From contig NZ_JAFCKT010000001.1 in the NCBI RefSeq assembly GCF_018129985.1, positions 124,001 through 188,000 on the forward strand: a DNA stretch of 64,000 nt, in the 5' to 3' direction. Numbering within the stretch: the first letter of the stretch is position 1; every line of letters begins with the position of its first letter. This document shows positions 54,088-63,177 of this stretch, piece by piece. This stretch comes from Bradyrhizobium sp. SZCCT0148. Its GTDB lineage: Bacteria > Pseudomonadota > Alphaproteobacteria > Rhizobiales > Xanthobacteraceae. A model generated the notes under the pieces. The model worked only from the letters and a program-made list of their open reading frames with translations. It had not been told where the DNA came from and did no database searches. The position numbers were made by a program, and so were the translations under genes.

Positions 54088-54972
54088 ATGACAACAGCGG
54101 TTTCGATCCTGCCCGAGCAGCAGCTCGCCGTGCTCAACGCCGCCTATCGCCAGGCGGTCGGGCGGCGGCGGCTTCGCGTCCTGGTCGGGGCCGCGATCTT
54201 TGCCGTGGCGCTGCTTCTCGCGGCGATCGGCGCGGAAGTGAACTTGCGCACGCTCTTCACTTACTTCGGCAACTTCCTCAGCTATTTCGACCGTATCTTC
54301 ACGCTGGACAGCGGCCAGCGCGTCTGGACCGATGCCGGCGAGTGGTTCTGGGGCTGGCGCAAATGGTTGAAGATGCTTGGCGAGACGCTGCTGATCTCCT
54401 ATGTCGGCACGCTGATCGGCGCGACCTTGGCATTTTGCCTGAACTTTTTCGCGGCTGAAAACACCTCGCCCGCGCCCTGGCTGCGCTTCGTCGTCCGGCG
54501 CCTGCTCGAATTCGCCCGCACCGTTCCGGGCATCGTCTTCGCGCTGATCTTCGTGATCGCCTTCGGGCTCGGACCGATGGCGGGCGTGCTGGCGATCGCG
54601 ATCCACTCCACCGGCGCGCTCGGCAAGCTGTTCTCGGAGATCGTCGAGAATGCCGACATGAAGCCGGTCGAAGGCATCCGCTCGACCGGCGCGAGCTGGC
54701 TGTCCTGCATGCGCTTCGCAATCGTGCCGCAGGTGACTGCGGGCTATGCCAGCTACGCGCTGCTGCGCTTCGAGATCAACGTCCGCGAAGCCTCCGTGAT
54801 GGGTTTCGTCGGTGCCGGCGGCATCGGCCAGGAGCTCGTCGTCGCGATCCGCAAGTTCTATTACTCCGACGTCAGCGCGATCCTGCTGACGATCATCGTC
54901 ACGGTCTTCATCATCGACATCAGCACCGGCTGGCTACGCGGCCGCCTGTTCGGCAGGGAGGCGCGGACGTGA
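54088..54972 (+). CDS. phnE: Phosphonate ABC transporter permease (PhnE1)
   Basis: A 294-residue permease with about six spans, for example VGAAIFAVALLLAAIGAEVN and ISYVGTLIGATLAFCLNFFA. The PhnE loop GKLFSEIVENADMKPVEGIR includes the EAA contact. It overlaps phnE2 by ATGA; the two would form a heterodimer in the membrane. Confidence 0.93.
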   Translation: MTTAVSILPEQQLAVLNAAYRQAVGRRRLRVLVGAAIFAVALLLAAIGAEVNLRTLFTYFGNFLSYFDRIFTLDSGQRVWTDAGEWFWGWRKWLKMLGETLLISYVGTLIGATLAFCLNFFAAENTSPAPWLRFVVRRLLEFARTVPGIVFALIFVIAFGLGPMAGVLAIAIHSTGALGKLFSEIVENADMKPVEGIRSTGASWLSCMRFAIVPQVTAGYASYALLRFEINVREASVMGFVGAGGIGQELVVAIRKFYYSDVSAILLTIIVTVFIIDISTGWLRGRLFGREART

Positions 54973-55817
54973 CGAAGCCGCAAGCCGTCGACACGCGAGA
55001 GCTTCGCGCACGCTACCCCGATGTGTTCGACCGGCCCGCCTCGGCGCGGCTGGCCACGCCGGCGATGATCGTCGCAGCGTTCGCGATTTTCGTTTACGGC
55101 CTGGTCGATCTCGACTTCTCGCCGTCGCGCTTCCTCGCCGGTCTGAGCCAGCTCGGCTGGATCACCTTGATGATGATCCCGCCCGACCCCGGCTCGTCAC
55201 TGCCGGTCTATCTGAAGGCGCTCGGCGAGACGCTGTCGATCGCGCTGCTCGGCACGACGCTCGCGGCTGTGTTCGCACTGCCGGTCAGCCTGCTCGCGGC
55301 GCGCAACGTGGTGCCGTCGAAGCTGCTTCGGTTTCCTGTTCGGCGCTTCCTCGATTCGATCCGCGGGGTCGATACGCTGATCTGGGCGCTGGTGTGGATC
55401 AACGTCGTCGGGCTCGGCCCGTTCGCCGGCGTGCTCGCCATCGCGGTGTCGGATTTCGGCGCCTTCGGCAAGCTGTTCTCCGAGGCGATCGAGGGGGCCG
55501 ACCAGAAGCAGGTCGAAGGCATCCGCGCTTCCGGCGGCAGCCCCTTGCACGAGATCCGGTTCGGCCTGCTGCCGCAGGTGTTGCCGGTCATCGCCGGCCA
55601 GGTGCTCTATTTCATTGAATCCAACACGCGCTCGGCCACCATCATCGGCATCGTCGGCGCCGGCGGGATCGGGCTTCAGCTTGCCGAGCAGATCCGCGTG
55701 CTGGAATGGCAGAAGGTGTCGTTCCTGATCCTGATGATCCTGGTCGCGGTCGCCGCGATCGATTTCATCTCGGGGAAGCTGCGCTTTGCGATCATTGGAA
55801 AGCGGGCGGTGGCGTAA
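54969..55817 (+). CDS. phnE: Phosphonate ABC transporter permease (PhnE2)
   Basis: A 282-residue permease paralogous to the preceding gene, sharing FGKLFSEAIEGADQKQVEG and IGIVGAGGIGLQLAEQIRV. About five or six spans. It ends the transport operon and converges on phnF with a GC hairpin between. E. coli has one phnE with a frameshift; two PhnE proteins are common in alphaproteobacteria. Confidence 0.93.
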   Translation: MTKPQAVDTRELRARYPDVFDRPASARLATPAMIVAAFAIFVYGLVDLDFSPSRFLAGLSQLGWITLMMIPPDPGSSLPVYLKALGETLSIALLGTTLAAVFALPVSLLAARNVVPSKLLRFPVRRFLDSIRGVDTLIWALVWINVVGLGPFAGVLAIAVSDFGAFGKLFSEAIEGADQKQVEGIRASGGSPLHEIRFGLLPQVLPVIAGQVLYFIESNTRSATIIGIVGAGGIGLQLAEQIRVLEWQKVSFLILMILVAVAAIDFISGKLRFAIIGKRAVA

Positions 55818-55904
55818 CTTTCTTCCCTTGTGCGCGAGGCGCCGGATGAGGGGTACGCCTCCTCAAATTCAATCGGTATTGGCGGACACATACCCCTCGC
55901 CCGT

Positions 55905-55924
55905 CTCGCCGCTATCGCGGCGAG
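55905..55924. repeat. Short perfect hairpin between phnE2 and phnF
   Basis: CTCGCCGC TATC GCGGCGAG, perfect 8-bp stem, inside a CCCTCGCC/CCCTCTCCC-rich 150-bp spacer that looks like a dispersed Bradyrhizobium intergenic repeat. It may serve as a terminator for both convergent genes, though no U-tract follows. Confidence 0.5.
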
Positions 55925-55967
55925 CCACCCTCTCCCGGAAGGGGCAAGGGGAAGAGAACAAGCAGCG

Positions 55968-56699
55968 TCACCCGTTCTCCACCAAAAACTCCACCCGCTC
56001 CGCGGCGAAGCGCGAATGCTTGGTCATCAGCGGCTTGCCGTCGAGATCGTGGTCGGTCGCGTCGACCACCAGGATCGGCCGTCCGAGTGCCAGATCGAGC
56101 CGCGCGGCGTCGGTCGCATCCACGATGCCGGCCGTGATCCTCGTTGCACCGCGTCGATAGTCGCGCACGCCGTAATGTTCCAGCAGCTTCGTCATCGAGC
56201 GCGTCGCCGCGAAGACCGCCCCCGCATTCGGAAACAGCTCAGCCGACAGCCACGTCGTGGAGACGCAGATCGGCGTGCGGTCGGCCAGCCTGATCGCCTC
56301 GATCCGCACCAGCGGCGCGCCGGTCTTCAGGCCGAGCTCGCGCGCCAACTCACGGGTCGCGACATCGTCCGTCGCCTCGATCAACTGTCCGCGCGGCTCG
56401 CGGCCACCGGCCCCGACGATCTCGGAGAAGCGGGTGCGCGAGCGCAGGGGATAAGCGAGTTTCTGCGCCTCGACATAGGTTCCGCTGCCGCGCTCGGCAC
56501 GCACCAGGCCGCGCTCGGCAAGGGCTGCTAGCGCGCGCCGCACGGTGTGGCGGTTCACCCGATAGGTTTCGGCGATCTCCATCTCGCCCGGCAGTTTGTC
56601 GCCGGCCGCGAAACGGCCGTCGGCGATGCCGCGCTCGATGCCGTCGGCGACGAGGCGCCAAAGCGCGACGCCCGACGAGGCGGTGTCCTGCATGCTCAT
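55968..56699 (-). CDS. phnF: PhnF, GntR/HutC-family repressor of phosphonate genes
   Basis: A 243-residue regulator. N-terminal winged HTH (ADGIERGIADGRFAAGDKLP, MEIAETYRVNRHTVRRALAA) and C-terminal UTRA domain (GAPLVRIEAIRLADRTPICV). Start 56699 or 56693. It is divergent from phnG, with a 24-of-28 bp dyad between, the expected PhnF operator. It should repress phnG-N in the absence of phosphonate or its metabolite. Confidence 0.92.
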   Translation of the reverse strand: MSMQDTASSGVALWRLVADGIERGIADGRFAAGDKLPGEMEIAETYRVNRHTVRRALAALAERGLVRAERGSGTYVEAQKLAYPLRSRTRFSEIVGAGGREPRGQLIEATDDVATRELARELGLKTGAPLVRIEAIRLADRTPICVSTTWLSAELFPNAGAVFAATRSMTKLLEHYGVRDYRRGATRITAGIVDATDAARLDLALGRPILVVDATDHDLDGKPLMTKHSRFAAERVEFLVENG

Positions 56700-56730
56700 G
56701 TCGCGGCAACCTACTCCAGAAATCACAGCT

Positions 56731-56764
56731 TTGTCACGAAACAGTCATGGCGCTCCCTTATGAA
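56731..56764 (+). promoter_or_regulatory. Pho box and -10 of the phnG operon
   Basis: TTGTCAC GAAA CAGTCAT (56731-56748) matches the PhoB box. Ten bases further lies TATGAA (56759-56764), the spacing of PhoB-dependent promoters. Transcription should start near 56771, within the phnF operator. Confidence 0.72.
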
Positions 56765-56789
56765 GTTGTCTATTAACATAGACAACTTC
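56762..56789. promoter_or_regulatory. Operator dyad between phnF and phnG
   Basis: GAAGTTGTCTAT, 4 bases (TAAC), ATAGACAACTTC: a perfect 12-bp inverted repeat. GntR/HutC-type regulators bind such GTCTA/TAGAC dyads. It overlaps the predicted phnG start site, so PhnF binding would block PhoB-activated transcription. Confidence 0.82.
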
Positions 56790-56817
56790 GAAGCGGCAAG
56801 TTCGGTCGGAAAGTTCA

Positions 56818-57282
56818 GTGGATCAGGTGACCCAGCACAACAACCAGCAAGCCCAGCGCCAGGCCGCCATGGCCGTGCTGGCGCACGCGGAGGCGGGCGA
56901 GATCGCCGCCCGCCTCCGCGACTTCGTCCTGCCTGCCCATCAGGATCTGCGCGCGCCCGAAAACGGCCTCGTCATGCTGCGCGGCAGGGTCGGCGGGGAC
57001 GGCGCGCCGTTCAATCTCGGCGAAGCGACGGTGTCGCGCGCCGCGGTGCGGCTGGCGAGCGGCGAGGTCGGGTTTGGCTACACGCTCGGGCGCGACGGCG
57101 AGAAGGCGCGGCTGATCGCCCTGTGTGATGCGCTGGTGCAGTCTCGGGATTTTGGCGCCGTGGTGGAGCGGGACGTTATCGCGCCGTTGCGTGAGCAGCT
57201 TATGATTCGCCGCAAGCAGGCGGCGGCGGAGACCGCCGCAACGAAGGTCGATTTCTACACCATGGTGCGCGGTGAGGGGTGA
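56818..57282 (+). CDS. phnG: PhnG, C-P lyase core subunit
   Basis: A 154-residue protein (E. coli about 150) with the PhnG pattern MAVLAHAEAGEIAARL, LMLRG-like VMLRGRVGGDGAPFNLGEA and GEVGFGYTLGRDGEKARL. It is a subunit of the PhnGHIJ complex and, with PhnH, PhnI and PhnL, makes ribose 1-phosphonate 5-triphosphate. GTG start at 56818; no better ATG is seen. First gene of the phnGHIJKLMN operon. Confidence 0.92.
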   Translation: MDQVTQHNNQQAQRQAAMAVLAHAEAGEIAARLRDFVLPAHQDLRAPENGLVMLRGRVGGDGAPFNLGEATVSRAAVRLASGEVGFGYTLGRDGEKARLIALCDALVQSRDFGAVVERDVIAPLREQLMIRRKQAAAETAATKVDFYTMVRGEG

Positions 57283-57286
57283 GATC

Positions 57287-57895
57287 ATGACGACGATTGC
57301 GGAATTGCCGCCGGGCTTCGCCGACAAGGTGCTGTCGGCGCAATCGACCTTTCGCTCGGTGATGGATGCGATGGCGCGGCCTGGCTCGGTCCAGCGCATT
57401 GTCCCCGTGGCTGGAGCGCCCGCTATGATGATGCGCGGCACCGCCGCGATCGCGCTGACGCTGTTCGACCACGATACGCCGCTCTGGCTCGACGCGCGGA
57501 TAGCGGAAAGCCTGGAATTGGTGAAATGGCTGAAATTCCACACCGGCGCGCCGGTGGTGCAGGATTCCTCGATTGCGAGTTTTGCGCTGATCAGTGACGG
57601 CGGTGCGCTGCCGCCGCTCGAACGCTTCGCGCTCGGCACCAGCGAATACCCGGACCGATCCACCACATTGATCCTGCAGGTCGACAGCCTCGAGACAGGC
57701 CGCAGTTTCGAGCTGCGCGGCCCCGGCATCGACGGCGTCGCGATGCTGCATGCGTCGGTCAAGCCGTTCGATCTGTTCGAGCGCCTGCACGTCAATGAGT
57801 CGCTGTTTCCGCGCGGCATCGATGTGGTGCTGGTCGCCGATGACGCATTGGTCGCGATCCCGCGCACCACGCGCATCGTGAGCAAGGAAAGCTAG
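57287..57895 (+). CDS. phnH: PhnH, C-P lyase core subunit
   Basis: A 202-residue protein (E. coli 194). N-terminus PPGFADKVLSAQSTFRSVMD and AMARPGSVQRIV, later DHDTPLWLDARI, FELRGPGIDG and NESLFPRGIDVVL, all conserved in PhnH. It bridges PhnG/I in the core complex. Start at the ATG 57287, 4 bp after phnG; a GTG at 57272 overlaps phnG and is less likely. Co-transcribed. Confidence 0.93.
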   Translation: MTTIAELPPGFADKVLSAQSTFRSVMDAMARPGSVQRIVPVAGAPAMMMRGTAAIALTLFDHDTPLWLDARIAESLELVKWLKFHTGAPVVQDSSIASFALISDGGALPPLERFALGTSEYPDRSTTLILQVDSLETGRSFELRGPGIDGVAMLHASVKPFDLFERLHVNESLFPRGIDVVLVADDALVAIPRTTRIVSKES

Positions 57896-57899
57896 AAGC

Positions 57900-59003
57900 A
57901 TGTATGTCGCAGTCAAAGGCGGCGAACGCGCCATCGAGAACGCCCATCGCCTGCTCGCAGACAAGCGGCGGGGCGACCAAAGCGTTCCGGAAATCACACT
58001 CGACCAGATCTCGGAACAGCTTGGGCTCGCCGTGGACCGCGTCATGAGCGAAGGCTCGCTCTACGACCGCGAGCTCGCGGCGCTCGCGATCAAGCAGGCG
58101 CGCGGTGACCTGATCGAGGCGATCTTCCTGGTTCGCGCCTTCCGCGCCACCTTGCCCCGTTTTGGCGCCAGCGAGCCGGTCGACACCGGCGCGATGCGGG
58201 TGCAGCGGCGGGTGTCCTCGACCTTCAAGGACATTCCGGGCGGCCAGATCCTTGGACCAACCTTCGATTACACCCACCGCCTGCTCGATCCCGCGCTCGC
58301 GCAAGGTTTTGTGCCGGAGGCGCCGGCAATGGCTGATGCGTCCACGGCGCCGACGCCGCGCGTGACCGACATTCTCGGCCGTGATGGCCTGATCGAATCC
58401 TCGCCGCAGGCCGAGGACGGCGCCAGCGTCGGCGATCTCACCCGCGAGCCGCTGAATTTTCCGGCGGATCGCGATCTGCGGCTGCAAAACCTCGCGCGCG
58501 GCGACGAGGGCTTCCTGCTGGCGATGGGCTATTCCACCCAGCGCGGCTACGGCCGCAACCATCCCTTCGCCGGCGAGATTCGCTTCGGCGAGGTCGAGGT
58601 GGAGTTTTTGGCGGAGGATGTCGGCTTCGCCGTGCCGCTCGGCTCGATCGAACTCACCGAATGCCAGATGGTCAACCAGTTCAAGGGCTCTGCGACCGAA
58701 GCGCCGTGCTTCACCCGTGGCTATGGCCTCGCCTTCGGCCAGAGCGAGCGCAAGACCATGTCGATGGCGCTGGTCGATCGCGCGCTTCGTGCCCGCGAGC
58801 TCGGCGAAGAGGCGTTGGCCCCGGCGCAGGATGAAGAATTCGTGATGTCGCATTCGGACAACGTCCAGGCCACCGGCTTCGTCGAGCATCTGAAGCTGCC
58901 GCATTACGTCGACTTCCAGTCCGAGCTCGGCCTGCTCCGCAAGCTGCGCAAGGAATTCACCGATGCCCAGGCGCCTGACGCCATGAAGGAGGCCGCGGAA
59001 TGA
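57900..59003 (+). CDS. phnI: PhnI, C-P lyase core subunit (nucleosidase)
   Basis: A 367-residue protein (E. coli 354) beginning MYVAVKGGERAIENAHRL. Conserved LDQISEQLGLAVDRVMSEGS, GQILGPTFDYTHRLLD and LARGDEGFLLAMGYSTQRGY are seen. PhnI with GHL replaces adenine of ATP by phosphonate. It starts 4 bp after phnH and overlaps phnJ by ATGA. A short non-conserved insert around residues 140-155 (PTPRVTDILGR) accounts for the extra length. Confidence 0.94.
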   Translation: MYVAVKGGERAIENAHRLLADKRRGDQSVPEITLDQISEQLGLAVDRVMSEGSLYDRELAALAIKQARGDLIEAIFLVRAFRATLPRFGASEPVDTGAMRVQRRVSSTFKDIPGGQILGPTFDYTHRLLDPALAQGFVPEAPAMADASTAPTPRVTDILGRDGLIESSPQAEDGASVGDLTREPLNFPADRDLRLQNLARGDEGFLLAMGYSTQRGYGRNHPFAGEIRFGEVEVEFLAEDVGFAVPLGSIELTECQMVNQFKGSATEAPCFTRGYGLAFGQSERKTMSMALVDRALRARELGEEALAPAQDEEFVMSHSDNVQATGFVEHLKLPHYVDFQSELGLLRKLRKEFTDAQAPDAMKEAAE

Positions 59004-59896
59004 ACGCGCCCGCCTACAACTTCGCCTATCTCGACGAGCAGACCAAGCGGATGATCCGCCGCGCCATCCTGAAAGCGATCGCGATTCCCGGCTATCAGGT
59101 GCCGTTCGCCAGCCGCGAGATGCCAATGCCCTATGGCTGGGGCACCGGCGGTGTGCAGGTCACCGCCGCGATCCTCGGGCCCGCCGACGTGCTGAAGGTG
59201 ATCGACCAGGGATCCGACGACACCACCAACGCGATCTCGATCCGCAAATTCTTCGCCAAGACCGCCGGCGTCGCCACCACCACGGCGACCGAAGATGCGA
59301 CTGTGATCCAGACCCGTCACCGCATCCCCGAGACGGCGCTGAGCGAGAATCAGGTGCTGGTTTATCAGGTGCCGATCCCGGAGCCGTTGCGCTTCCTCGA
59401 GCCGCGCGAGACAGAGACGCGGCGCATGCACGCGCTCGCCGAATACGGCCTGATGCATGTGAAGCTCTATGAGGACATCGCCCGCTTCGGCCACATCGCG
59501 ACCGCTTACGCCTATCCGGTCAAGGTCAACGCGCGCTACGTGATGGACCCGTCGCCGACGCCGAAATTCGACAATCCCAAGATGGATAATTGCCCGGCGC
59601 TGCAATTGTTCGGTGCCGGCCGCGAGAAGCGCATCTATGCGATCCCGCCCTATACGCAGGTGGTGTCGCTCGATTTCGATGACCACCCGTTCGAGCCCTA
59701 CCGCTTCAACGCGCCCTGCGCGCTGTGCGCGGCCGAAGATTCCTATCTCGACGAGATCGTCACCGACGACAAGGGCGGGCGGATGTTCGTGTGCTCGGAC
59801 ACCGACTATTGCGAGAGCCGCCAGGCCGCCGGCCATCACGGCAGCCTCAGCGCTGCGCCCTACAAGGAGAAGGCGCAAGGAGGCATAAATGGTTGA
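59000..59896 (+). CDS. phnJ: PhnJ, radical SAM C-P lyase
   Basis: A 298-residue protein (E. coli 281). The four cysteines are C240 and C243 (CALC), C265 and C271 (FVCSDTDYC), in step with E. coli 241, 244, 266 and 272: three hold the [4Fe-4S] cluster and the last makes the thiyl radical. Other conserved parts: GWGTGGVQVTAAILGP and QTRHRIPE. It splits ribose 1-phosphonate 5-phosphate to the 1,2-cyclic phosphate plus alkane. Intact active residues mean the pathway is probably functional. Confidence 0.96.
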   Translation: MNAPAYNFAYLDEQTKRMIRRAILKAIAIPGYQVPFASREMPMPYGWGTGGVQVTAAILGPADVLKVIDQGSDDTTNAISIRKFFAKTAGVATTTATEDATVIQTRHRIPETALSENQVLVYQVPIPEPLRFLEPRETETRRMHALAEYGLMHVKLYEDIARFGHIATAYAYPVKVNARYVMDPSPTPKFDNPKMDNCPALQLFGAGREKRIYAIPPYTQVVSLDFDDHPFEPYRFNAPCALCAAEDSYLDEIVTDDKGGRMFVCSDTDYCESRQAAGHHGSLSAAPYKEKAQGGING

Positions 59897-60686
59897 TCAG
59901 GCCGCGCTCGAAAACGACCAGCCGCTGCTGGTTGCGACCTCTATCAGCAAATCCTTCGGCCGCATTGCCGCATGCCGCGACGTCTCCTTCGCGCTCTATC
60001 CCGGCGAGGTGCTGGCGATCGTGGGAGAATCAGGTTCGGGCAAGTCGACGCTGCTGCAACTCCTCTCGGGCCAACTTGCGGCCAGCGCTGGCCACGTGTC
60101 CTACCGGATGCGCGACGGCGTCGCCCGCGATCTCGCTTCGCTCGGCGAGGCCGAGCGGCGCTTCCTGTATCGTACCGACTGGGGCTTCGTGCATCAGGAT
60201 CCCGCGCAGGGCCTGCGCATGGCGGTCTCGGCCGGCGCCAATGTCGGCGAACGGCTGATGGCGGTGGGTTGGAATCACTACGGCCGCATCCGCGAGACTG
60301 CCTCCGACTGGCTCACGCGCGTCGAGATCGACACCGCGCGCATCGACGATGCACCGCGGACTTATTCCGGCGGCATGCGCCAGCGGCTCCAGATCGCCCG
60401 CAACCTCGTTACCGAGCCGCGCCTGGTGTTCATGGACGAGCCGACCGGCGGCCTCGACGTCTCCGTGCAGGCACGCCTGCTCGACCTCCTGCGTAGCCTT
60501 GTCGCCGAGCTGCAGCTCGCCGTTATCATCGTCACCCACGATCTCGCGGTTGCGCGGCTGCTCTCGCACCGCGTCATGGTGATGAAGGGCGGCCGCGTCA
60601 TCGAGACCGGTCTTACCGATCAGGTCCTCGACGATCCCCGCGAGCCCTATACCCAACTCCTCGTTTCCTCGATCCTGCCGCCATGA
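59889..60686 (+). CDS. phnK: PhnK, ATPase subunit of the C-P lyase complex
   Basis: A 265-residue ABC-type ATPase (E. coli 252). Walker A GESGSGKSTLLQLL, signature YSGGMRQRLQIARNLV, Walker B LVFMDEPTGGLDVS, H-loop IIVTHDLAVARLL. It binds the PhnGHIJ core. It overlaps phnJ by 8 bp and phnL by 4 bp. Confidence 0.94.
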   Translation: MVDQAALENDQPLLVATSISKSFGRIAACRDVSFALYPGEVLAIVGESGSGKSTLLQLLSGQLAASAGHVSYRMRDGVARDLASLGEAERRFLYRTDWGFVHQDPAQGLRMAVSAGANVGERLMAVGWNHYGRIRETASDWLTRVEIDTARIDDAPRTYSGGMRQRLQIARNLVTEPRLVFMDEPTGGLDVSVQARLLDLLRSLVAELQLAVIIVTHDLAVARLLSHRVMVMKGGRVIETGLTDQVLDDPREPYTQLLVSSILPP

Positions 60687-61393
60687 GCTCAGAGATGACC
60701 GCTATGATCGACGTCGCCAACGCCAAAAAGACTTTTACGATGCACCTGCAGGGCGGCATCGAATTACCCGTGGTCAGCGGTGTGACCTTCCAGGTCAATC
60801 CGGGGGAGTGCGTCGTGCTGTCGGGGCCATCAGGCGCCGGCAAGTCGTCGATTCTCAAGATGATCTTCGGCAATTACCGATGCGATAGCGGCCGCATCGG
60901 CATCCGCCACCGCGGCGCGCTGATCGATCTCGCCAGCGCCGAGCCGCGGCAGGTGCTCAACGTCCGCCGTTCCACCATCGGCTATGTCAGCCAGTTCCTT
61001 CGCGCCGTGCCGCGCGTGGCCACCATCGACGTCGTCGCTGAGCCGCTGATCGTGAACGGCATGAGCCGCACCGAGGCGCAGGCCCGCGCCGGCGAGTTAT
61101 TGCACCGGCTCAACATCCCCGAGCGTCTGTGGCAACTTCCGCCCGCGACCTTTTCCGGCGGCGAGCAGCAGCGCGTCAACATCGCGCGCGGCTTCATCTC
61201 GGACCTGCCGATCCTGCTGCTGGACGAGCCGACCGCCTCGCTCGACGCCGCCAACCGCGCGGTGGTGGTCGAGCTGGTGTCCGAGAAGAAGCGCCAGGGC
61301 ACAGCCATGGTCGCCATTGTCCATGACGACGAAATCCGCCATCTGATTGCCGACCGCATCGTCGACGTCACCAGCTTCGCCGCCGCGGCCTGA
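60683..61393 (+). CDS. phnL: PhnL, ATPase subunit of the C-P lyase complex
   Basis: A 236-residue ABC-type ATPase (E. coli 226). Walker A GPSGAGKSSILKMIFG, signature FSGGEQQRVNIARGF, Walker B ILLLDEPTASLD, plus PhnL-specific VLNVRRSTIGYVSQFLRAVPR. Start 60683, overlapping phnK by ATGA; alternative ATGs at 60695 and 60704 exist. With PhnG, H and I it is needed to form the ribose phosphonate. Confidence 0.94.
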   Translation: MSSEMTAMIDVANAKKTFTMHLQGGIELPVVSGVTFQVNPGECVVLSGPSGAGKSSILKMIFGNYRCDSGRIGIRHRGALIDLASAEPRQVLNVRRSTIGYVSQFLRAVPRVATIDVVAEPLIVNGMSRTEAQARAGELLHRLNIPERLWQLPPATFSGGEQQRVNIARGFISDLPILLLDEPTASLDAANRAVVVELVSEKKRQGTAMVAIVHDDEIRHLIADRIVDVTSFAAAA

Positions 61394-61404
61394 GGGACAG
61401 GGAA

Positions 61405-62562
61405 ATGAACGCCAAGCCGAAGGACATTGTGATCGCCAACGCCAGGATCGTGCTGGCGGACCGGGTGATCGAGCAGGGCTGGCTTGCTCTTGCCGACGGG
61501 TGCATCGCCGAGATCGGCGAGGGCACCGCGCCTGCGGGTGCCGAGGATGCCGGCGGCGACCTCATCATGCCGGGCCTGATCGAGCTCCACACCGATCATC
61601 TCGAAGCCCATTACGTGCCGCGCCCGAAGGTGTTCTGGAATCCGGTCGCCGCCGTGATCTCCTATGACGGGCAGCTTGCGACGTCGGGCATCACCACCGT
61701 GTTCGACTCGCTCCGGGTCTGGCGCGAGGACGGCGCCGAGGAAGTCGACGGCCGCGCCGGCGTGCTCGCCGCCGCGATCACGACCGCGCGCGAGGCCAGC
61801 CTGCTGCGCGCCGACCACTTCCTGCATCTGCGCTGCGAAATCCCGATGCCGAGCGTGGTCGAGGAAGCCAAGGAGCTGATCGACCGTCCCGACGTCAAGC
61901 TGATGTCGCTGATGGACCACACGCCGGGCCAGCGCCAGTTCCGCGACGAGGTCAAGCTGCGCGATTATTACCGCGGCAAGGGCGGCGGCAAGACCGATGC
62001 CGAGCTCGACGAGCTGTTTGCCAAGCGCTTCGAGTACCAGAAGAAATATGCCGCGGCGAACATGCGCGAGATCGTGTCTCTGGCGCATTCGCATAAAATT
62101 CCGCTGGCGAGCCACGACGACACCACGGAGGAGAACGTCGCCGACGCCGTGCGCGATCGCGTCTCGGTGGCGGAATTTCCGACCACGCTGGAGGCCGCGC
62201 GCGGCCTGCACGAGGCCGGCATCGACATCCTGATGGGCGCACCGAACGTGGTGCGCGGCGGCTCGCACTCCGGCAACATCGCCGCGGTCGATCTCGCCCG
62301 TGAAGGCCTGCTCGATATCCTGTCCTCGGACTACATTCCGTCGAGCCTCCTGATGGGGGCGCTGCAACTGCCCGAGCATGTCCCCGCCATCAGCCTTCCA
62401 GCGGCGATCCGCACGGTCACCAAGGCGCCGGCCGAGGCGGTCGGCCTTACCGACCGCGGCGAGGTCGCGATCGGCAAGCGCGCGGACCTCATTCGCGTGC
62501 ATGTCGCAGGCCAGATTCCCGTGGTCCGCAGCGTCTGGCGCGAAGGAAGCCGCGTCGCATGA
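61405..62562 (+). CDS. phnM: PhnM, ribose-1-methylphosphonate 5-triphosphate diphosphatase (main copy)
   Basis: A 385-residue protein (E. coli 378). Metal ligands in GLIELHTDHLEAHYVPRP, HLRCEIP, LMDHTPGQRQF and LASHDDTTEENVADAV; end region [19 protein letters not shown]. It makes ribose 1-phosphonate 5-phosphate for PhnJ. It sits in the classical position after phnL and overlaps phnN by ATGA. A divergent second copy is at 50186. Confidence 0.95.
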   Translation: MNAKPKDIVIANARIVLADRVIEQGWLALADGCIAEIGEGTAPAGAEDAGGDLIMPGLIELHTDHLEAHYVPRPKVFWNPVAAVISYDGQLATSGITTVFDSLRVWREDGAEEVDGRAGVLAAAITTAREASLLRADHFLHLRCEIPMPSVVEEAKELIDRPDVKLMSLMDHTPGQRQFRDEVKLRDYYRGKGGGKTDAELDELFAKRFEYQKKYAAANMREIVSLAHSHKIPLASHDDTTEENVADAVRDRVSVAEFPTTLEAARGLHEAGIDILMGAPNVVRGGSHSGNIAAVDLAREGLLDILSSDYIPSSLLMGALQLPEHVPAISLPAAIRTVTKAPAEAVGLTDRGEVAIGKRADLIRVHVAGQIPVVRSVWREGSRVA

Positions 62563-63155
62563 GCGAGACAGCGACCATGGCGGACGGGCAGGCCGGCGCG
62601 ATCGGCCCCGGCCGGCTCGTGCTGGTGGTCGGCCCCAGCGGCGCCGGCAAGGACACGCTGCTGCGACTGGCACAGGCGGCCTGCGTTGACGATCATGACA
62701 TCGTCTTTCCGCGCCGAATCGTGACGCGTGAATCCTCCGCCGACGAAGACAATGTCGCGCTCGGTCCGGACCAATTCCGCCGCGCCTGCGAGCATGGCGA
62801 TTTCGCCGTGCATTGGGACGCGCACGGGCATTCCTATGCCCTGCCGCTCGACATCAACGACGATATCCGCGCCGGCCGCACGGTCGTCGCCAACGTTTCG
62901 CGTACCGTGATCGGCGCGTTGCGCCAGACCTATGTTGATGTCGTGGTGGTCGCGATCACGGCGCCGCCGGACGTGCTGGCCGCGCGGCTGGCCGCAAGGG
63001 CGCGGCAGAGCGACGGCGACATCGCCGAACGCCTCACCCGCAGCGTCGACGACAGGTCGGCGCAGGCCGATGTCACCATCCTCAATGCCGGCAGCGCGGA
63101 ATATCACGCCCGCCAGCTGGTGCGAGTGATCAGGAACGAAGGCTGGCAGGATTAG
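62559..63155 (+). CDS. phnN: PhnN, ribose 1,5-bisphosphate phosphokinase
   Basis: A 198-residue P-loop kinase (E. coli 185) of guanylate-kinase fold: Walker A VVGPSGAGKDTLLRLA, then FPRRIVTRESSADEDN, HWDAHGHSYALP and TAPPDVLAARLAARAR. It converts ribose 1,5-bisphosphate to PRPP, feeding phosphonate carbon-ribose back into metabolism. Last classical gene of the phn operon, coupled to phnM. Confidence 0.94.
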   Translation: MSETATMADGQAGAIGPGRLVLVVGPSGAGKDTLLRLAQAACVDDHDIVFPRRIVTRESSADEDNVALGPDQFRRACEHGDFAVHWDAHGHSYALPLDINDDIRAGRTVVANVSRTVIGALRQTYVDVVVVAITAPPDVLAARLAARARQSDGDIAERLTRSVDDRSAQADVTILNAGSAEYHARQLVRVIRNEGWQD

Positions 63156-63177
63156 CCGCCACGGCAGGGAGAGCGGA

